DNA from: CAYVWB01 sp964455395
GTDB lineage: Bacteria > Desulfobacterota > Desulfovibrionia > Desulfovibrionales > Desulfovibrionaceae
Direction of reading: 5' to 3'
Assembly (NCBI GenBank): GCA_964455395.1
Contig: CAYVWB010000082.1
Location: 1 to 17,773 of the forward strand
DNA: 17,773 nt
In this document: piece by piece, positions 1 through 7,406 of the stretch
Numbering within the stretch: position 1 is the stretch's first letter
Layout of the letters: each line of letters opens with the position of its first letter
The notes under the pieces: model-generated
Told to the model about the DNA's origin: nothing
Database searches by the model: none
Seen by the model: only the letters and a program-made list of their open reading frames with translations
Program-made: the position numbers and the translations under genes

Positions 1-92
1 CGACGTGCACTGCAATCCACGATATGAGCGAGGCCGAGGTCATTCAGGACGGAAACGACAGCGACGACACGGAAATGCGCCACCCTCCCACA

Positions 93-122
93 TTGCCAAG
101 GCGGGGAATTGTATTGTATGAG
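93..122 (+). promoter_or_regulatory. Possible sigma70-type promoter for the first operon
   Basis: TTGCCA at 93-98 matches five of six bases of the -35 consensus. TATGAG at 117-122 is a weak -10 (four of six) with an 18-base spacer. It lies about 65 bases upstream of the first start codon at 185. The region just upstream (1-92) shows no convincing gene; an open frame from 24 is overlapped by the real gene and has no ribosome site. Inferred from consensus only. Confidence 0.25.
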
Positions 123-184
123 AAGCGCCGATTACGCTCCTTTCCCCAGCCCTGCCGTCTGCCCCGGCGGCGAAGGATTCCCCC

Positions 185-1021
185 ATGCTGCTGCACCACA
201 CCTCGCCCCGCCTGCGACGCGCCGCCCTCGCCGTGGCGGCGTGCGCGTCCCTGCTCATGACCGGCCCCGCCGCCTCCGATGGCGGCGCCGTGCCCACTCC
301 GACGGAAAAAGCGCAGTTCGCCGCGCGCGTGGCGCTGCCCTCCCCCGGTGAGATATTTTCCGCCTTGGACCGCATGGGCGAAGCCGACTGGCGCAACGCC
401 GGCGGCTTCAACACCCGCTACGACTACACCGACGACGTCGCCCGCGCCCTGAACCTGGGCGTGCGCGCCGCAGACGGATTCCTCGCCATTCAAGCACAAG
501 ACAAGGAGCGCCTCGGCGAGATGGTCACCGTCATCATGACCCTGGCGGATGAATTGATGGTGGAGGAAGCGCTGCTGGTGGAAGGCAGACGGCTTGAAGC
601 CATGGCCGAACGCGAGGAGTGGGACGCCCTGCGCCGCGAACTGGACGGCCTGCGCCGCGCCGTTCTTTCGGAGATGGAACGCCTGGGCGACGACGACCTC
701 GCCACCCTGGTCAGCGCAGGGGGCTGGCTGGCTGGCCTGCGCGCGGCTTCCACCGTGCTCAGCAGAAACTACGACCCGCAAGCCTCCTCCCTGCTCTACC
801 AGCCAGCGCTCACACGACATTTCAAACTGAAGCTGGACGCCTTGCGACCCGCTCTGACCAGCCACCCCACGGTGACGGCGTTGCGCGCCTCCCTGGACGA
901 AATCGAACCGCTCATCGACGTGGGCTTCGGCGCCCCCGTCCCCCCCGAAAACATCCAGCGCCTCCGCACACTGAGCGAGACGCTGGTGCGCTCCATCGAG
1001 GAGACCTCCGGGGGCGCATGA
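185..1021 (+). CDS. Exported protein of unknown function (278 aa)
   Basis: I do not recognise the family. The start at 185 is supported by AGGA seven bases upstream. Residues 1-32 look like a Sec signal peptide: a basic start, a hydrophobic AALAVAACASLLM core and small residues around TGPAAS. The mature part is predominantly helical and charged, with a Glu/Arg-rich stretch around residues 105-165 that may form helical hairpins or a coiled coil. There are no Cys residues in the mature chain and no catalytic motif that I can see. The stop overlaps the start of the next gene by four bases (ATGA at 1018-1021), so the two are probably translationally coupled and may act together in the periplasm. 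It is the first gene of an operon leading to a large ABC transporter, so a periplasmic partner of that transporter is possible but unproven. Confidence 0.8.
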   Translation: MLLHHTSPRLRRAALAVAACASLLMTGPAASDGGAVPTPTEKAQFAARVALPSPGEIFSALDRMGEADWRNAGGFNTRYDYTDDVARALNLGVRAADGFLAIQAQDKERLGEMVTVIMTLADELMVEEALLVEGRRLEAMAEREEWDALRRELDGLRRAVLSEMERLGDDDLATLVSAGGWLAGLRAASTVLSRNYDPQASSLLYQPALTRHFKLKLDALRPALTSHPTVTALRASLDEIEPLIDVGFGAPVPPENIQRLRTLSETLVRSIEETSGGA

Positions 1022-1476
1022 TGCGACGCCTGCACCCATTGCCCGTCTATGCGCTGCTGGCGCTGATGATGGCCGCCGGCGCCACGGAGCTGGCGTGGAG
1101 CCAAGCCGTGGGCGAATCCCAAGCCGCCCTGGAGCGCTACTCCGTCCAGGCTGCGGCGGACTACACTGCAGACGGCTACTCCATCCGCGAAATCCAGACC
1201 GGCCGGCTCCGTCCCGGGGAATCCCACTACTTCAGCACACAACTCGCCGCCAACACTCAATATATCTTCTACGCCGCCGGGGACGAAACCCTCCGCGGCC
1301 TGGAGCTGAAGATCTTCGACCCCAACTGGGACCTCGTCGCCGGCGACATGCGCCAGCTCCCGGAAGCGGAAGCCAACCACACCACACCCTGGAGCGGCGC
1401 TTTCAACATCCAGATCACCGTCACCAGCGGCCCCGCCACCGGCGCGGGCTGGTTCCTCCTGACGGGCTACAAGTAG
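1018..1476 (+). CDS. Small exported beta-rich protein, possible PPC-like fold (152 aa)
   Basis: The start is set by the ATGA overlap with the upstream stop; the longer open frame beginning at 619 is inside the preceding gene. Residues 1-28 form a signal peptide (basic start, ALLALMMAAGA core, cleavage probably after AWS). The mature protein alternates hydrophobic residues in a beta-sandwich manner. The pattern 'LRPGESHYF', then 'NTQYIFYAAGDE', 'LELKIFDPNWDLVAGD' and a final 'FNIQITVTSG' resembles bacterial pre-peptidase C-terminal (PPC) domains, which often decorate secreted proteins. That is a fold-level guess from the motif order, not an identified homologue. It is coupled to the exported protein upstream and followed after 33 bases by the transporter gene, so all probably share one transcript. 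Confidence 0.78.
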   Translation: MMRRLHPLPVYALLALMMAAGATELAWSQAVGESQAALERYSVQAAADYTADGYSIREIQTGRLRPGESHYFSTQLAANTQYIFYAAGDETLRGLELKIFDPNWDLVAGDMRQLPEAEANHTTPWSGAFNIQITVTSGPATGAGWFLLTGYK

Positions 1477-1509
1477 CGGCGTCGTCGCCTCCGGCGCCAC
1501 CCCGAGTCG

Positions 1510-4500
1510 ATGCGCACTCCCATCCCCGTCGTTCCATCGTCCGAGTCTTCTTCCTCAGCGTCGTCGAAGCCCCCCGGCGCGTACCCGCCGCCCGAAGCCT
1601 TCGACGAACCCACCCTGGACGCCTCCGTGGAGCGCGCCCTTCAAGACAGCCTGGCCATGCGCACCCTGGAGCTGATGGCGCGCATCGCCCAGCGCGGAGG
1701 CGGCGCAGACCGCCGCGAACGCGCCTTCATCCGGGAGTACTTCACGGACCTCTTCCCCCACGACATACTGGAACACCTGCTGGCGCGGTTCGCCCTGCTG
1801 GCCTCCCACCCCGCGCCCCTGGAGGATCTGGCCGAAGCGCTGGCGGGCCGCCTCTCCTACCAGGAACGCATGAGCAGCCTGTTGACGGCGTACGAGTTCG
1901 TCCGCGCCGGCGGCGTCAAGGTCGATGCGCTGGCCACCGTGCGGCTGGCTGCGCAGGTCATGCGCGCACACCCTGCGGATATCGCCTTTCTGGAGCACGT
2001 GACCGGCGTGGCGCCTTCCTCCTCGTCGCAGCGCAAGGGCTCCTCCCTCATGCGGCTCACCCTCGGCGACTCTCCGGAAGCGGATGTCCGCCTGCCCTGC
2101 CCCGGCCTTTTCCTCACCGTCTACAAGTTCCACAACCTCGTGCTCATGGACCCGAGCCAGCAGCGCAACAACGCCCGCGGCGCGCCCGAGGGGCCCCGCG
2201 TCTACGTGGACGGCAGGCCGCTGCCCACGGCCTTCACCAGCCGACTCTCCCAGCACGCCGTGGCCCAATTCGGAAAGATGACCATGCGCGCCAGCGACTT
2301 GGCGGCCTATTTCCGACTGAAGGCGTTCCCTGCGCGTCGCTCTCTGGTCATCGCCCAACTCAACGAGACCTTGCGCATTTTGCCGGAACGTCGCGACGCC
2401 GCCGGCAATCCCTTGCCCTACGACGCCGCCGTGGCGCGCATCACCGCCCACGGTCCGCGACTCACTCTGGAACTGCTGGACCCCCACGCCCTCGTCACAG
2501 TGAACATGGAGGTCGTCGCCACCACGCGCGACCTCATGCTGGAAGACACCGCATACGTGAACGGCTTCAGCCTGGCCCCCCGCGAACTGCTGCACTACCT
2601 CGCGGGACGCCGCGACGCAGCGCTGCACGAAGGACCCGTGGCGCTGACCATCACCAACGACGTCCAAGGCGAAGTCCACCTCCAGGACCTGCTCCCCCGC
2701 CGATGGACCGCCGTCATACGCCGCCACGAAAAACGCCTGCGCTACGACGCCGGGGACTGTCCCTACCAGGCGTACGTGAACGGCAAAGCCGCGCAGCCCA
2801 TGCATGAGCTGCGGCACGGCGATGTGCTTTTCATCCGCGACGTCTTCATCCGACTGGACGCGCGCAGCCAACGATTCGTCTGTGAACGCTTCAGTTTCCA
2901 CGAACTGAAGGTGGACGCCGTAAGCCACAGCCTGGGCGTCGGGAGCGGCTTGAACGACGTCTCCCTGGAAGCGCACTACGGCGAGCTGGTCTGCATCATG
3001 GGCCCCTCGGGGAGCGGCAAGTCCACTCTGCTGAAAGTGATGGCCGGCCTGCTGACGCCTGACCATGGCGTGGTGACCCTGGATGGCCGCAATGTCCACA
3101 CCCATTTCGAGCGTCTACGGGATCTGATAGGGTATGTGCCGCAGGAAGACCTCCTCTTCGCGAACCTGACAGTCCTCGAAAACCTCATTTATCATGCGCG
3201 CTTGCGCTACCCTGAGCTGGGCGATGACGAACTGGCGGAACGCGCTCGCTCCGTGCTGGAGGCCATCCGCCTTGTGGAAAAAGCGTCAAACCGCGTCGGC
3301 CCTGTGGAGAACTCCTCCCTGAGCGGTGGTGAGCGCAAGCGCCTCAATATCGGGCTGGAACTTCTGGGCGGCCCGGGCATCTACTTGGTGGATGAACCGA
3401 CGTCTGGTCTCTCCTCCAAAGATTCCGAGCATATACTCGCCATTCTTACGGACCTGGCGCTCTCCGGTCGGATTGTGGTGGCCGTGATGCACCAACCCGG
3501 CTCGAAGCTCTACAAGAAATTCGATAAGGTGGGCGTTCTGGATCGTGGCGGTCGGCTCGCGTTTTATGGGGGAACCTATGAAGGTCTGACTTATTTCTCA
3601 CGACACGCCGAGCCTGATCCCCCTGGCGACGTGGAGTGTCCAGCCTGCAAGACCGTACGGCCTGAAGCCATTCTCGATGTGCTGGAGGAAACTCTCCGGG
3701 ATGTGGACGGGACACGCCTCGGCGAACGCAAGCATTCGCCACGCTACTGGCAGGAGCGATATAGACAAGACGTTTTCACAGCATGGCTCTCAGCGGCGCA
3801 ACTGCCCACCGAAGGCAGGCTGCCGCCCCAGAGAGTGGCCGGCGCCCGGGAGCGACAACGTCAGTTCAAGGCGCTCGTTCTACGAAATTTCACCAACAAA
3901 CGCAGAGATTTGTCGAACATTCTCATCACATTCCTGGAAGCGCCGTTGTTGGGGGCTGGCGTGGGTTTCGCATTGAGATACGCGCCACTGACCGACTACT
4001 CACTCTATACAAACGATTTGTTTCGATCAGCGCTTTTCATCGCCGTCATCGCTGTCATCTTCCTGGGTCTTTCCAGCTCCATAGATGAGGTCGTTTCTGA
4101 CGCAGCAGTCTTTCTGCGAGAACGCATGATGGACACGCCTAGCCGTCTCTATCTTGCTGGCAAGCTGACTGTGCTCAATGGTTTTGCTCTCCTGCAGAAC
4201 ATACTTTTTCTCACACCCATGTTCCTTCTCTTGGAGCTGCATGAATTATATTTTCAATATTTGCTATTCATGCAACTCGTGTCGCATGTTGCAATATCTC
4301 TTGGACTTATGGTTTCTTCGATACCTGGAATTTCCAAGAAGGCTGCATTGAATGCGGCGCCATTACTGCTCATTCCTCAGATCATTCTGGGAGGTGCTCT
4401 GATCGAGTATGAGCAAATGAACAAGCATCTTGATCTATTCGAAGAGAGCCCCATCCCTGAAATCTGTCAGCTGATGCCATCAAGATGGGCTTTTGAAGGC

Positions 4501-4971
4501 TTGATCATCATGCAAGCTTCACTCAACAGCTATGATACTAAACATGACAAACTCATGAATTCTATAGTACAACACAAATTGTATCGTCATGAATACATAG
4601 AAGACCATGGTGAGCAAAAATACACGGCACGACTACGAACCATGGAGCGTGATCTGGAGACTTTTCGTAGTACTAATAAATATATACACGGAAACAAAAA
4701 CATTCATGACGCAATTCTTGCTGGCGAACGTCGGCTTATGGCCCTGCAAGAGTCAGGTAATACAGGTGGTCCACTCGGATTCAATCTGCCTATGTTCGTT
4801 ATTACAAAGCCTGCGCCCTTCACTACTACCACTATTCCTACATATATATACAACGCCACAGTCTTGTTCATCATGAGCATCATTTGTAACATTGTGACCA
4901 TCATCCTTCTGCGTGGCCGCGCCTCCAGAGGACGACGGCGACGCCCCCGACACCACAGTCCAAGGAGCTGA
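1510..4971 (+). CDS. ABCG-like transporter with TerB-like and FHA-like N-terminal regions (1153 aa)
   Basis: This is a fused ATPase-permease half-transporter of the ABC-2/ABCG type. Residues 36-160 are helical and resemble a TerB/DjlA-type domain. Residues 175-475 hold beta-rich regions with FHA-like features (for example VNGK...HELRHGDVLFIRD near 423-448). The ATPase domain spans about 480-700: Walker A GPSGSGKST at 498-506, Q-loop near VPQEDL, signature LSGGE at 604-608, Walker B with D628 and E629, and H-loop His661. A conserved-looking ECPAC pair follows the ATPase. About six membrane helices lie at 803-823, 841-858, 885-909, 917-937, 946-965 and 1114-1137, with a large hydrophilic loop between the last two and a very basic C-terminus. 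All ATPase motifs are intact. Substrate is unknown; lipid or surface-component transport would be typical of ABCG relatives. No clear ribosome site precedes the start. GC falls from about 70% at the 5' end to about 35-40% in 4200-4900. Confidence 0.9.
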   Translation: MRTPIPVVPSSESSSSASSKPPGAYPPPEAFDEPTLDASVERALQDSLAMRTLELMARIAQRGGGADRRERAFIREYFTDLFPHDILEHLLARFALLASHPAPLEDLAEALAGRLSYQERMSSLLTAYEFVRAGGVKVDALATVRLAAQVMRAHPADIAFLEHVTGVAPSSSSQRKGSSLMRLTLGDSPEADVRLPCPGLFLTVYKFHNLVLMDPSQQRNNARGAPEGPRVYVDGRPLPTAFTSRLSQHAVAQFGKMTMRASDLAAYFRLKAFPARRSLVIAQLNETLRILPERRDAAGNPLPYDAAVARITAHGPRLTLELLDPHALVTVNMEVVATTRDLMLEDTAYVNGFSLAPRELLHYLAGRRDAALHEGPVALTITNDVQGEVHLQDLLPRRWTAVIRRHEKRLRYDAGDCPYQAYVNGKAAQPMHELRHGDVLFIRDVFIRLDARSQRFVCERFSFHELKVDAVSHSLGVGSGLNDVSLEAHYGELVCIMGPSGSGKSTLLKVMAGLLTPDHGVVTLDGRNVHTHFERLRDLIGYVPQEDLLFANLTVLENLIYHARLRYPELGDDELAERARSVLEAIRLVEKASNRVGPVENSSLSGGERKRLNIGLELLGGPGIYLVDEPTSGLSSKDSEHILAILTDLALSGRIVVAVMHQPGSKLYKKFDKVGVLDRGGRLAFYGGTYEGLTYFSRHAEPDPPGDVECPACKTVRPEAILDVLEETLRDVDGTRLGERKHSPRYWQERYRQDVFTAWLSAAQLPTEGRLPPQRVAGARERQRQFKALVLRNFTNKRRDLSNILITFLEAPLLGAGVGFALRYAPLTDYSLYTNDLFRSALFIAVIAVIFLGLSSSIDEVVSDAAVFLRERMMDTPSRLYLAGKLTVLNGFALLQNILFLTPMFLLLELHELYFQYLLFMQLVSHVAISLGLMVSSIPGISKKAALNAAPLLLIPQIILGGALIEYEQMNKHLDLFEESPIPEICQLMPSRWAFEGLIIMQASLNSYDTKHDKLMNSIVQHKLYRHEYIEDHGEQKYTARLRTMERDLETFRSTNKYIHGNKNIHDAILAGERRLMALQESGNTGGPLGFNLPMFVITKPAPFTTTTIPTYIYNATVLFIMSIICNIVTIILLRGRASRGRRRRPRHHSPRS

Positions 4972-4972
4972 A

Positions 4973-5188
4973 ATGACACGCTTTCGAATTCAATACCGTA
5001 CTCGCATGGAGCAAGAGGATCCCGCTGCGGATCCTTTCGTGGAAGGCGTTGTGGAGGTGGAAGCTGCGGGCCCCCGCTCGGCGTCGCTCATTGCCGCCAA
5101 CCTCGTGCATGGTACTTCGGAAAAGCTGCGGCCCTACCCTCGCTTCATGGTTCTGGTGATGGAGGAACTTCCTGAAAATTCAACATGA
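4973..5188 (+). CDS. Small protein of unknown function (71 aa)
   Basis: The ATG at 4973 lies one base after the transporter stop and five bases after a strong AAGGAG (4962-4967), which decides this start over the longer frame from 4913. The protein has a basic N-terminus (RFRIQYRTR), an acidic middle and a hydrophobic stretch FMVLVMEEL near the C-terminus; no signal peptide or membrane helix is evident. I do not recognise the family. Its position as the last gene of the transporter operon, with the ribosome site inside the transporter reading frame, suggests co-translation and a cytoplasmic accessory role. It ends one base before the stop of the convergent gene at 5190, leaving no room for a classic terminator between them. 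Confidence 0.72.
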   Translation: MTRFRIQYRTRMEQEDPAADPFVEGVVEVEAAGPRSASLIAANLVHGTSEKLRPYPRFMVLVMEELPENST

Positions 5189-5189
5189 T

Positions 5190-5738
5190 TCACTCAACTC
5201 CTTCCTTCTTCGCAGCTGCTGTTTCCAGAATGGAAAGATCCAGCCCTTCCGCCACAGCAAAGACATCCTCCATGGTAAGCCCCTCGTAACCCATCACCAC
5301 TACACGCACTTTTTTCCCGACATCCGTCACGGCCGTGGGCTTGTCCACTGTCGAGCCATACCACACTCGGTCAGCCACGCGACGGCGACGCACCAAGCCG
5401 TCACCCACAGACGCTATCTCATAAGCTGTACGGAACATTCCGTATAGTGGATCCTTTCGCTCGTTATCCACATAGGAAAGGTAAAGGACTGCGCCTTTGC
5501 GCTCCCCCTTGCCCTCATACCGAGCTGCGAGGTTGCCGTCGATGGGTTGAAACTCGTGGTAGAGCGAAACCCGCCTGAAATCCTCCAGTTGCACGGCGTC
5601 AAACCACTGGCGCACCACTCCCTCCCCAATGGTGGGGCGAATGATGCGCTTCGCCATTGCTTCGGGTTGCGCGCACAGGAGCACACACGCCGCCGCAACA
5701 ACCATAGGAACGAAACGCAACACAATGTGGGAGGTCAT
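5190..5738 (-). CDS. Exported protein of unknown function (182 aa)
   Basis: The start at 5738 is chosen because AAGGAG lies five bases upstream and because it places a signal peptide at the N-terminus; the open frame extends 42 codons further but that part looks non-coding. Residues 1-29 are a Sec signal (IVLRFVPMVVAAACVLLC core, probable cleavage after AMA). The mature part is a mix of strands and helices with a conserved-looking QWFDAV and LYHEFQPIDG region, and ends in a charged KKEGVE. The family is not recognised; the protein is probably periplasmic, and lacks a clear lipobox because the Cys residues sit inside the hydrophobic core. It converges on the transporter operon and is divergent from mucR-like gene 1. 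Confidence 0.78.
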   Translation of the reverse strand: MTSHIVLRFVPMVVAAACVLLCAQPEAMAKRIIRPTIGEGVVRQWFDAVQLEDFRRVSLYHEFQPIDGNLAARYEGKGERKGAVLYLSYVDNERKDPLYGMFRTAYEIASVGDGLVRRRRVADRVWYGSTVDKPTAVTDVGKKVRVVVMGYEGLTMEDVFAVAEGLDLSILETAAAKKEGVE

Positions 5739-5991
5739 ACCAACTCCTTGTTCAAACGAGCATTCCTGTGACGACGTCTGCAGAGTACATGAGCAGTGTC
5801 TCCCAACGCCAGCGATATCTCGTGCGACTTCCTGCCCTACGCCAAGTTTGCAGGTTTTTAGCATGGAATTGGCACAGTTTATATTTTTTCTAAAATTTTT
5901 TTAAACTAGTGTTTTCTGCAACAATACTCTTGAAGCATTATAATTATGAAAATGTGTAGAAAGTTGCTATAAAATAAAATTGCAATTGCGC

Positions 5992-6019
5992 TTGACAAAA
6001 GTGATTCATAAGGTAATGT
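5992..6019 (+). promoter_or_regulatory. Likely promoter of mucR-like gene 1
   Basis: A perfect -35 box TTGACA lies at 5992-5997. TAATGT at 6014-6019 is a weak -10 after 16 bases. The nine bases GCGCTTGAC that include the -35 recur upstream of mucR-like gene 2 (6710-6717 region), suggesting related promoters or a shared regulator site. The start codon is at 6076, giving a leader of about 50 bases. Confidence 0.4.
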
Positions 6020-6036
6020 GCGATGCATATGCACAT
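6016..6036. promoter_or_regulatory. Inverted repeat, possible operator of mucR-like gene 1
   Basis: ATGTGC at 6016-6021 and GCACAT at 6031-6036 form six-base inverted arms around a nine-base spacer; a second palindrome, TGCATATGCA, overlaps it at 6024-6033. The site covers the -10 and expected transcription start, where a bound protein would block transcription. Autorepression by MucR is known in other bacteria; assignment here is inference. Confidence 0.35.
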
Positions 6037-6075
6037 CACGACCCTGTCAGTTGCGTTGCCGTGAGGGAGAAATCG

Positions 6076-6486
6076 ATGGAAAGCTACATCAAGGAAGCCT
6101 TGGATATCGTGCGGGCCCAAGCCGGCGTCCGCAGCATGACAGAGGATGAGATCACAGCGATGGTCCGCACCCTCATACTGGATCTCAAAAACATCTCCAC
6201 CAAACTCGCTGACGACGCTTCGCATCCTCAGGAGGCTGCGTCGCAGGAACCGCCAGTGGATCCTGCCAAAGCCATTCGGGAAAACGCCATCATATGCTTG
6301 GAATCCGGCAAACCTTATCGGATCCTGACCCGGAAGCATTTGGCGAAATACGACCTGACTCCTGAAGAGTACCGCGCCAAGTGGGGCTACCCGAAAGACA
6401 CTCCGCTTGTCTGCAAAGCTCTGCAACGTGCGCGCCGCGAACGCATCAAAGAACTCAAGCTGTGGGAAAAGCGCACCAAGCGCTGA
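6076..6486 (+). CDS. MucR/Ros-family transcriptional regulator, paralogue 1 (136 aa)
   Basis: The ATG at 6076 follows AGGGAG at a normal distance; the longer frame from 5980 runs back into the promoter and is rejected. The N-terminal helix (MESYIKEALDIVRAQ) and the MTEDEIT helix are the segments that mediate oligomerisation in MucR proteins. After a variable acidic linker (45-60) comes the Ros-type DNA-binding fold: PVDP, then CLESGK with Cys74, then LTPEEYRAKWGY and a basic C-terminal helix ending LWEKRTKR. Of the classic Cys-x2-Cys...His...His zinc ligands, only Cys74 and His88 are visible; the second Cys is Ser77 and the last His position is Asp93 in my alignment. Zinc-free Ros homologues that still bind DNA are known from Mesorhizobium. 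The gene is probably autoregulated and followed by the 6501-6543 hairpin. Confidence 0.92.
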   Translation: MESYIKEALDIVRAQAGVRSMTEDEITAMVRTLILDLKNISTKLADDASHPQEAASQEPPVDPAKAIRENAIICLESGKPYRILTRKHLAKYDLTPEEYRAKWGYPKDTPLVCKALQRARRERIKELKLWEKRTKR

Positions 6487-6500
6487 CCAGCCCCTCCTTC

Positions 6501-6543
6501 CAACACGCCGCCGTCGCAGACTTTTCCGGACGGCGGCGTGTTG
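6501..6543. terminator. Hairpin after mucR-like gene 1, terminator-like without a T-run
   Basis: CAACACGCCGCCGTC (6501-6515) and GACGGCGGCGTGTTG (6529-6543) are a perfect 15-base inverted repeat with a 13-base loop, 15 bases after the stop codon. The stem is very GC-rich. No run of T follows on either strand, so it may terminate weakly, protect the 3' end of the message, or serve another role. Confidence 0.5.
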
Positions 6544-6787
6544 TCGACTTGTCGCACCGACGCCTTCTCCCCATGCGGCGCTCTGTTACGTGCGCTCAAT
6601 TGCTCTATACTTTCTCTAGAACTTCTCTACTACACGCGCTTGATGACAGCCTGCGCCACTGTTTCACCCCTTGCGCTTACTGCAAGAATCATAGGTGACG
6701 CTGCAATGGCGCTTGACTTTTCACGCGCAATAGACAATAAGGTTCTGAGCGCGCCCTCTTTACAGGAAGGATTTACGGAGGAAATCC
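6544..6787 (+). promoter_or_regulatory. Leader and promoter region of mucR-like gene 2
   Basis: No gene is seen here. Two promoter candidates exist. One has a good -10 TATACT at 6606-6611 with a poor -35. The other has TTGACT at 6713-6718, inside GCGCTTGAC shared with the mucR-like gene 1 promoter, with a weak -10 around 6733-6740. TTCTCTA is repeated at 6612-6618 and 6623-6629, 11 bases apart, and a small inverted repeat CTTGC/GCAAG lies at 6670-6686. These could be regulator contacts; assignment is tentative. Confidence 0.35.
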
Positions 6788-7180
6788 ATGGAAAACTACA
6801 TCAAAGAAGCCCTTGAAATCGTCAAAGCTCAGGCGAGCGTCCGCAATATGACCGAAGAGGAAATCACCTCCATGGTCAAAAAGCTTGCCGAAGGAATCCG
6901 CGGCATCGACGAAGGGGAAACGCTCACTGTCGAAACAGCCGAGCCCCCTGTCGATCCCAAGAAAGCCATCAAGGAAAAGTCCATTACCTGCCTTGAAAAT
7001 GGCAAGCAGTACAAAATCATCACCAAGAAGACGCTGGCGCAGTTCGGCCTCACCCCAGACGAATACCGCGCCAAATGGGGCTACAAGAAAAACCAGCCCC
7101 TCGTCTGCAAAGCGTTGCAACGCGAACGCCGCAAGAAGATGAAAGACATGCGCCTCTGGGAAAAACGCGTCAAGAAATAG
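6788..7180 (+). CDS. MucR/Ros-family transcriptional regulator, paralogue 2 (130 aa)
   Basis: The start at 6788 has a strong GGAGG ribosome site. It aligns over its whole length with paralogue 1: the same N-terminal helix (MENYIKEALEIVKAQ), MTEEEIT segment, PPVDP hinge, LTPDEYRAKWGY core, PLVCKALQRERR helix and LWEKR tail, with a different linker (46-58). The zinc site is even more degraded. Cys68 is kept, but the second Cys is Asn71, and the two His positions are Thr82 and Gly87, so metal binding by the usual four ligands is not possible. DNA binding would have to rely on a metal-free fold, as described for some Ros homologues. The two genes look like a tandem duplication that then diverged; hetero-oligomers through the conserved N-terminus are possible. 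Confidence 0.92.
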   Translation: MENYIKEALEIVKAQASVRNMTEEEITSMVKKLAEGIRGIDEGETLTVETAEPPVDPKKAIKEKSITCLENGKQYKIITKKTLAQFGLTPDEYRAKWGYKKNQPLVCKALQRERRKKMKDMRLWEKRVKK

Positions 7181-7321
7181 ACTGCGTTCATCCCTTTCGC
7201 TTCCAGCTCCCTTGCGCACGCATCCACCTCCCGGGGAGCACCACACGGCGCGCCCTTGCACCAACATTATACCCTGCGTTTCCCCCGGAACCTCGCCTGT
7301 TCGTTCAGTCCGAAACTATCG

Positions 7322-7365
7322 CGCGAGAGGGATACACTCACTCCACGGGGAGTTCCCCTCTCGCG
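7322..7365. repeat. Large hairpin, outer stem 10 bp with inner stem
   Basis: CGCGAGAGGG at 7322-7331 pairs with CCCTCTCGCG at 7356-7365, and inside it ACTCC (7340-7344) pairs with GGAGT (7349-7353). No T-run follows on either strand. It could terminate transcription from mucR-like gene 2 or be a structured site at the edge of the prophage module. Confidence 0.5.
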
Positions 7366-7406
7366 TGTTGGTCTGCGCCGACCCGAGCAACCCGGCAAGT
7401 CAAGAC

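Larger units (their letters stand above)
5739..6075. other. AT-rich divergent control region
   Basis: This 337-base stretch separates the minus-strand exported-protein gene from the first mucR-like gene. It contains no convincing gene. Positions 5875-5995 are only about 25-30% GC, in strong contrast with the roughly 65-70% around most other genes, and are full of T-A steps and A/T runs. It holds the likely promoter of mucR-like gene 1 (TTGACA at 5992) and an inverted repeat at 6016-6036. Such AT-rich DNA is the type of target reported for MucR/Ros and other H-NS-like proteins, so it is a plausible autoregulatory platform. Confidence 0.6.

Noticed and set aside
1095..2807. Long plus-strand open frame of 570 codons overlapping the exported-protein and transporter genes
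   Set aside because: Composition is Arg/Pro/His-rich, as expected for an off-frame reading of high-GC coding DNA, and it overlaps genes with clear motifs.
1555..3105. 516-codon minus-strand frame antisense to the transporter
   Set aside because: It mirrors the coding frame of a GC-rich gene; no ribosome site or family features, and the plus-strand gene has intact ABC motifs.
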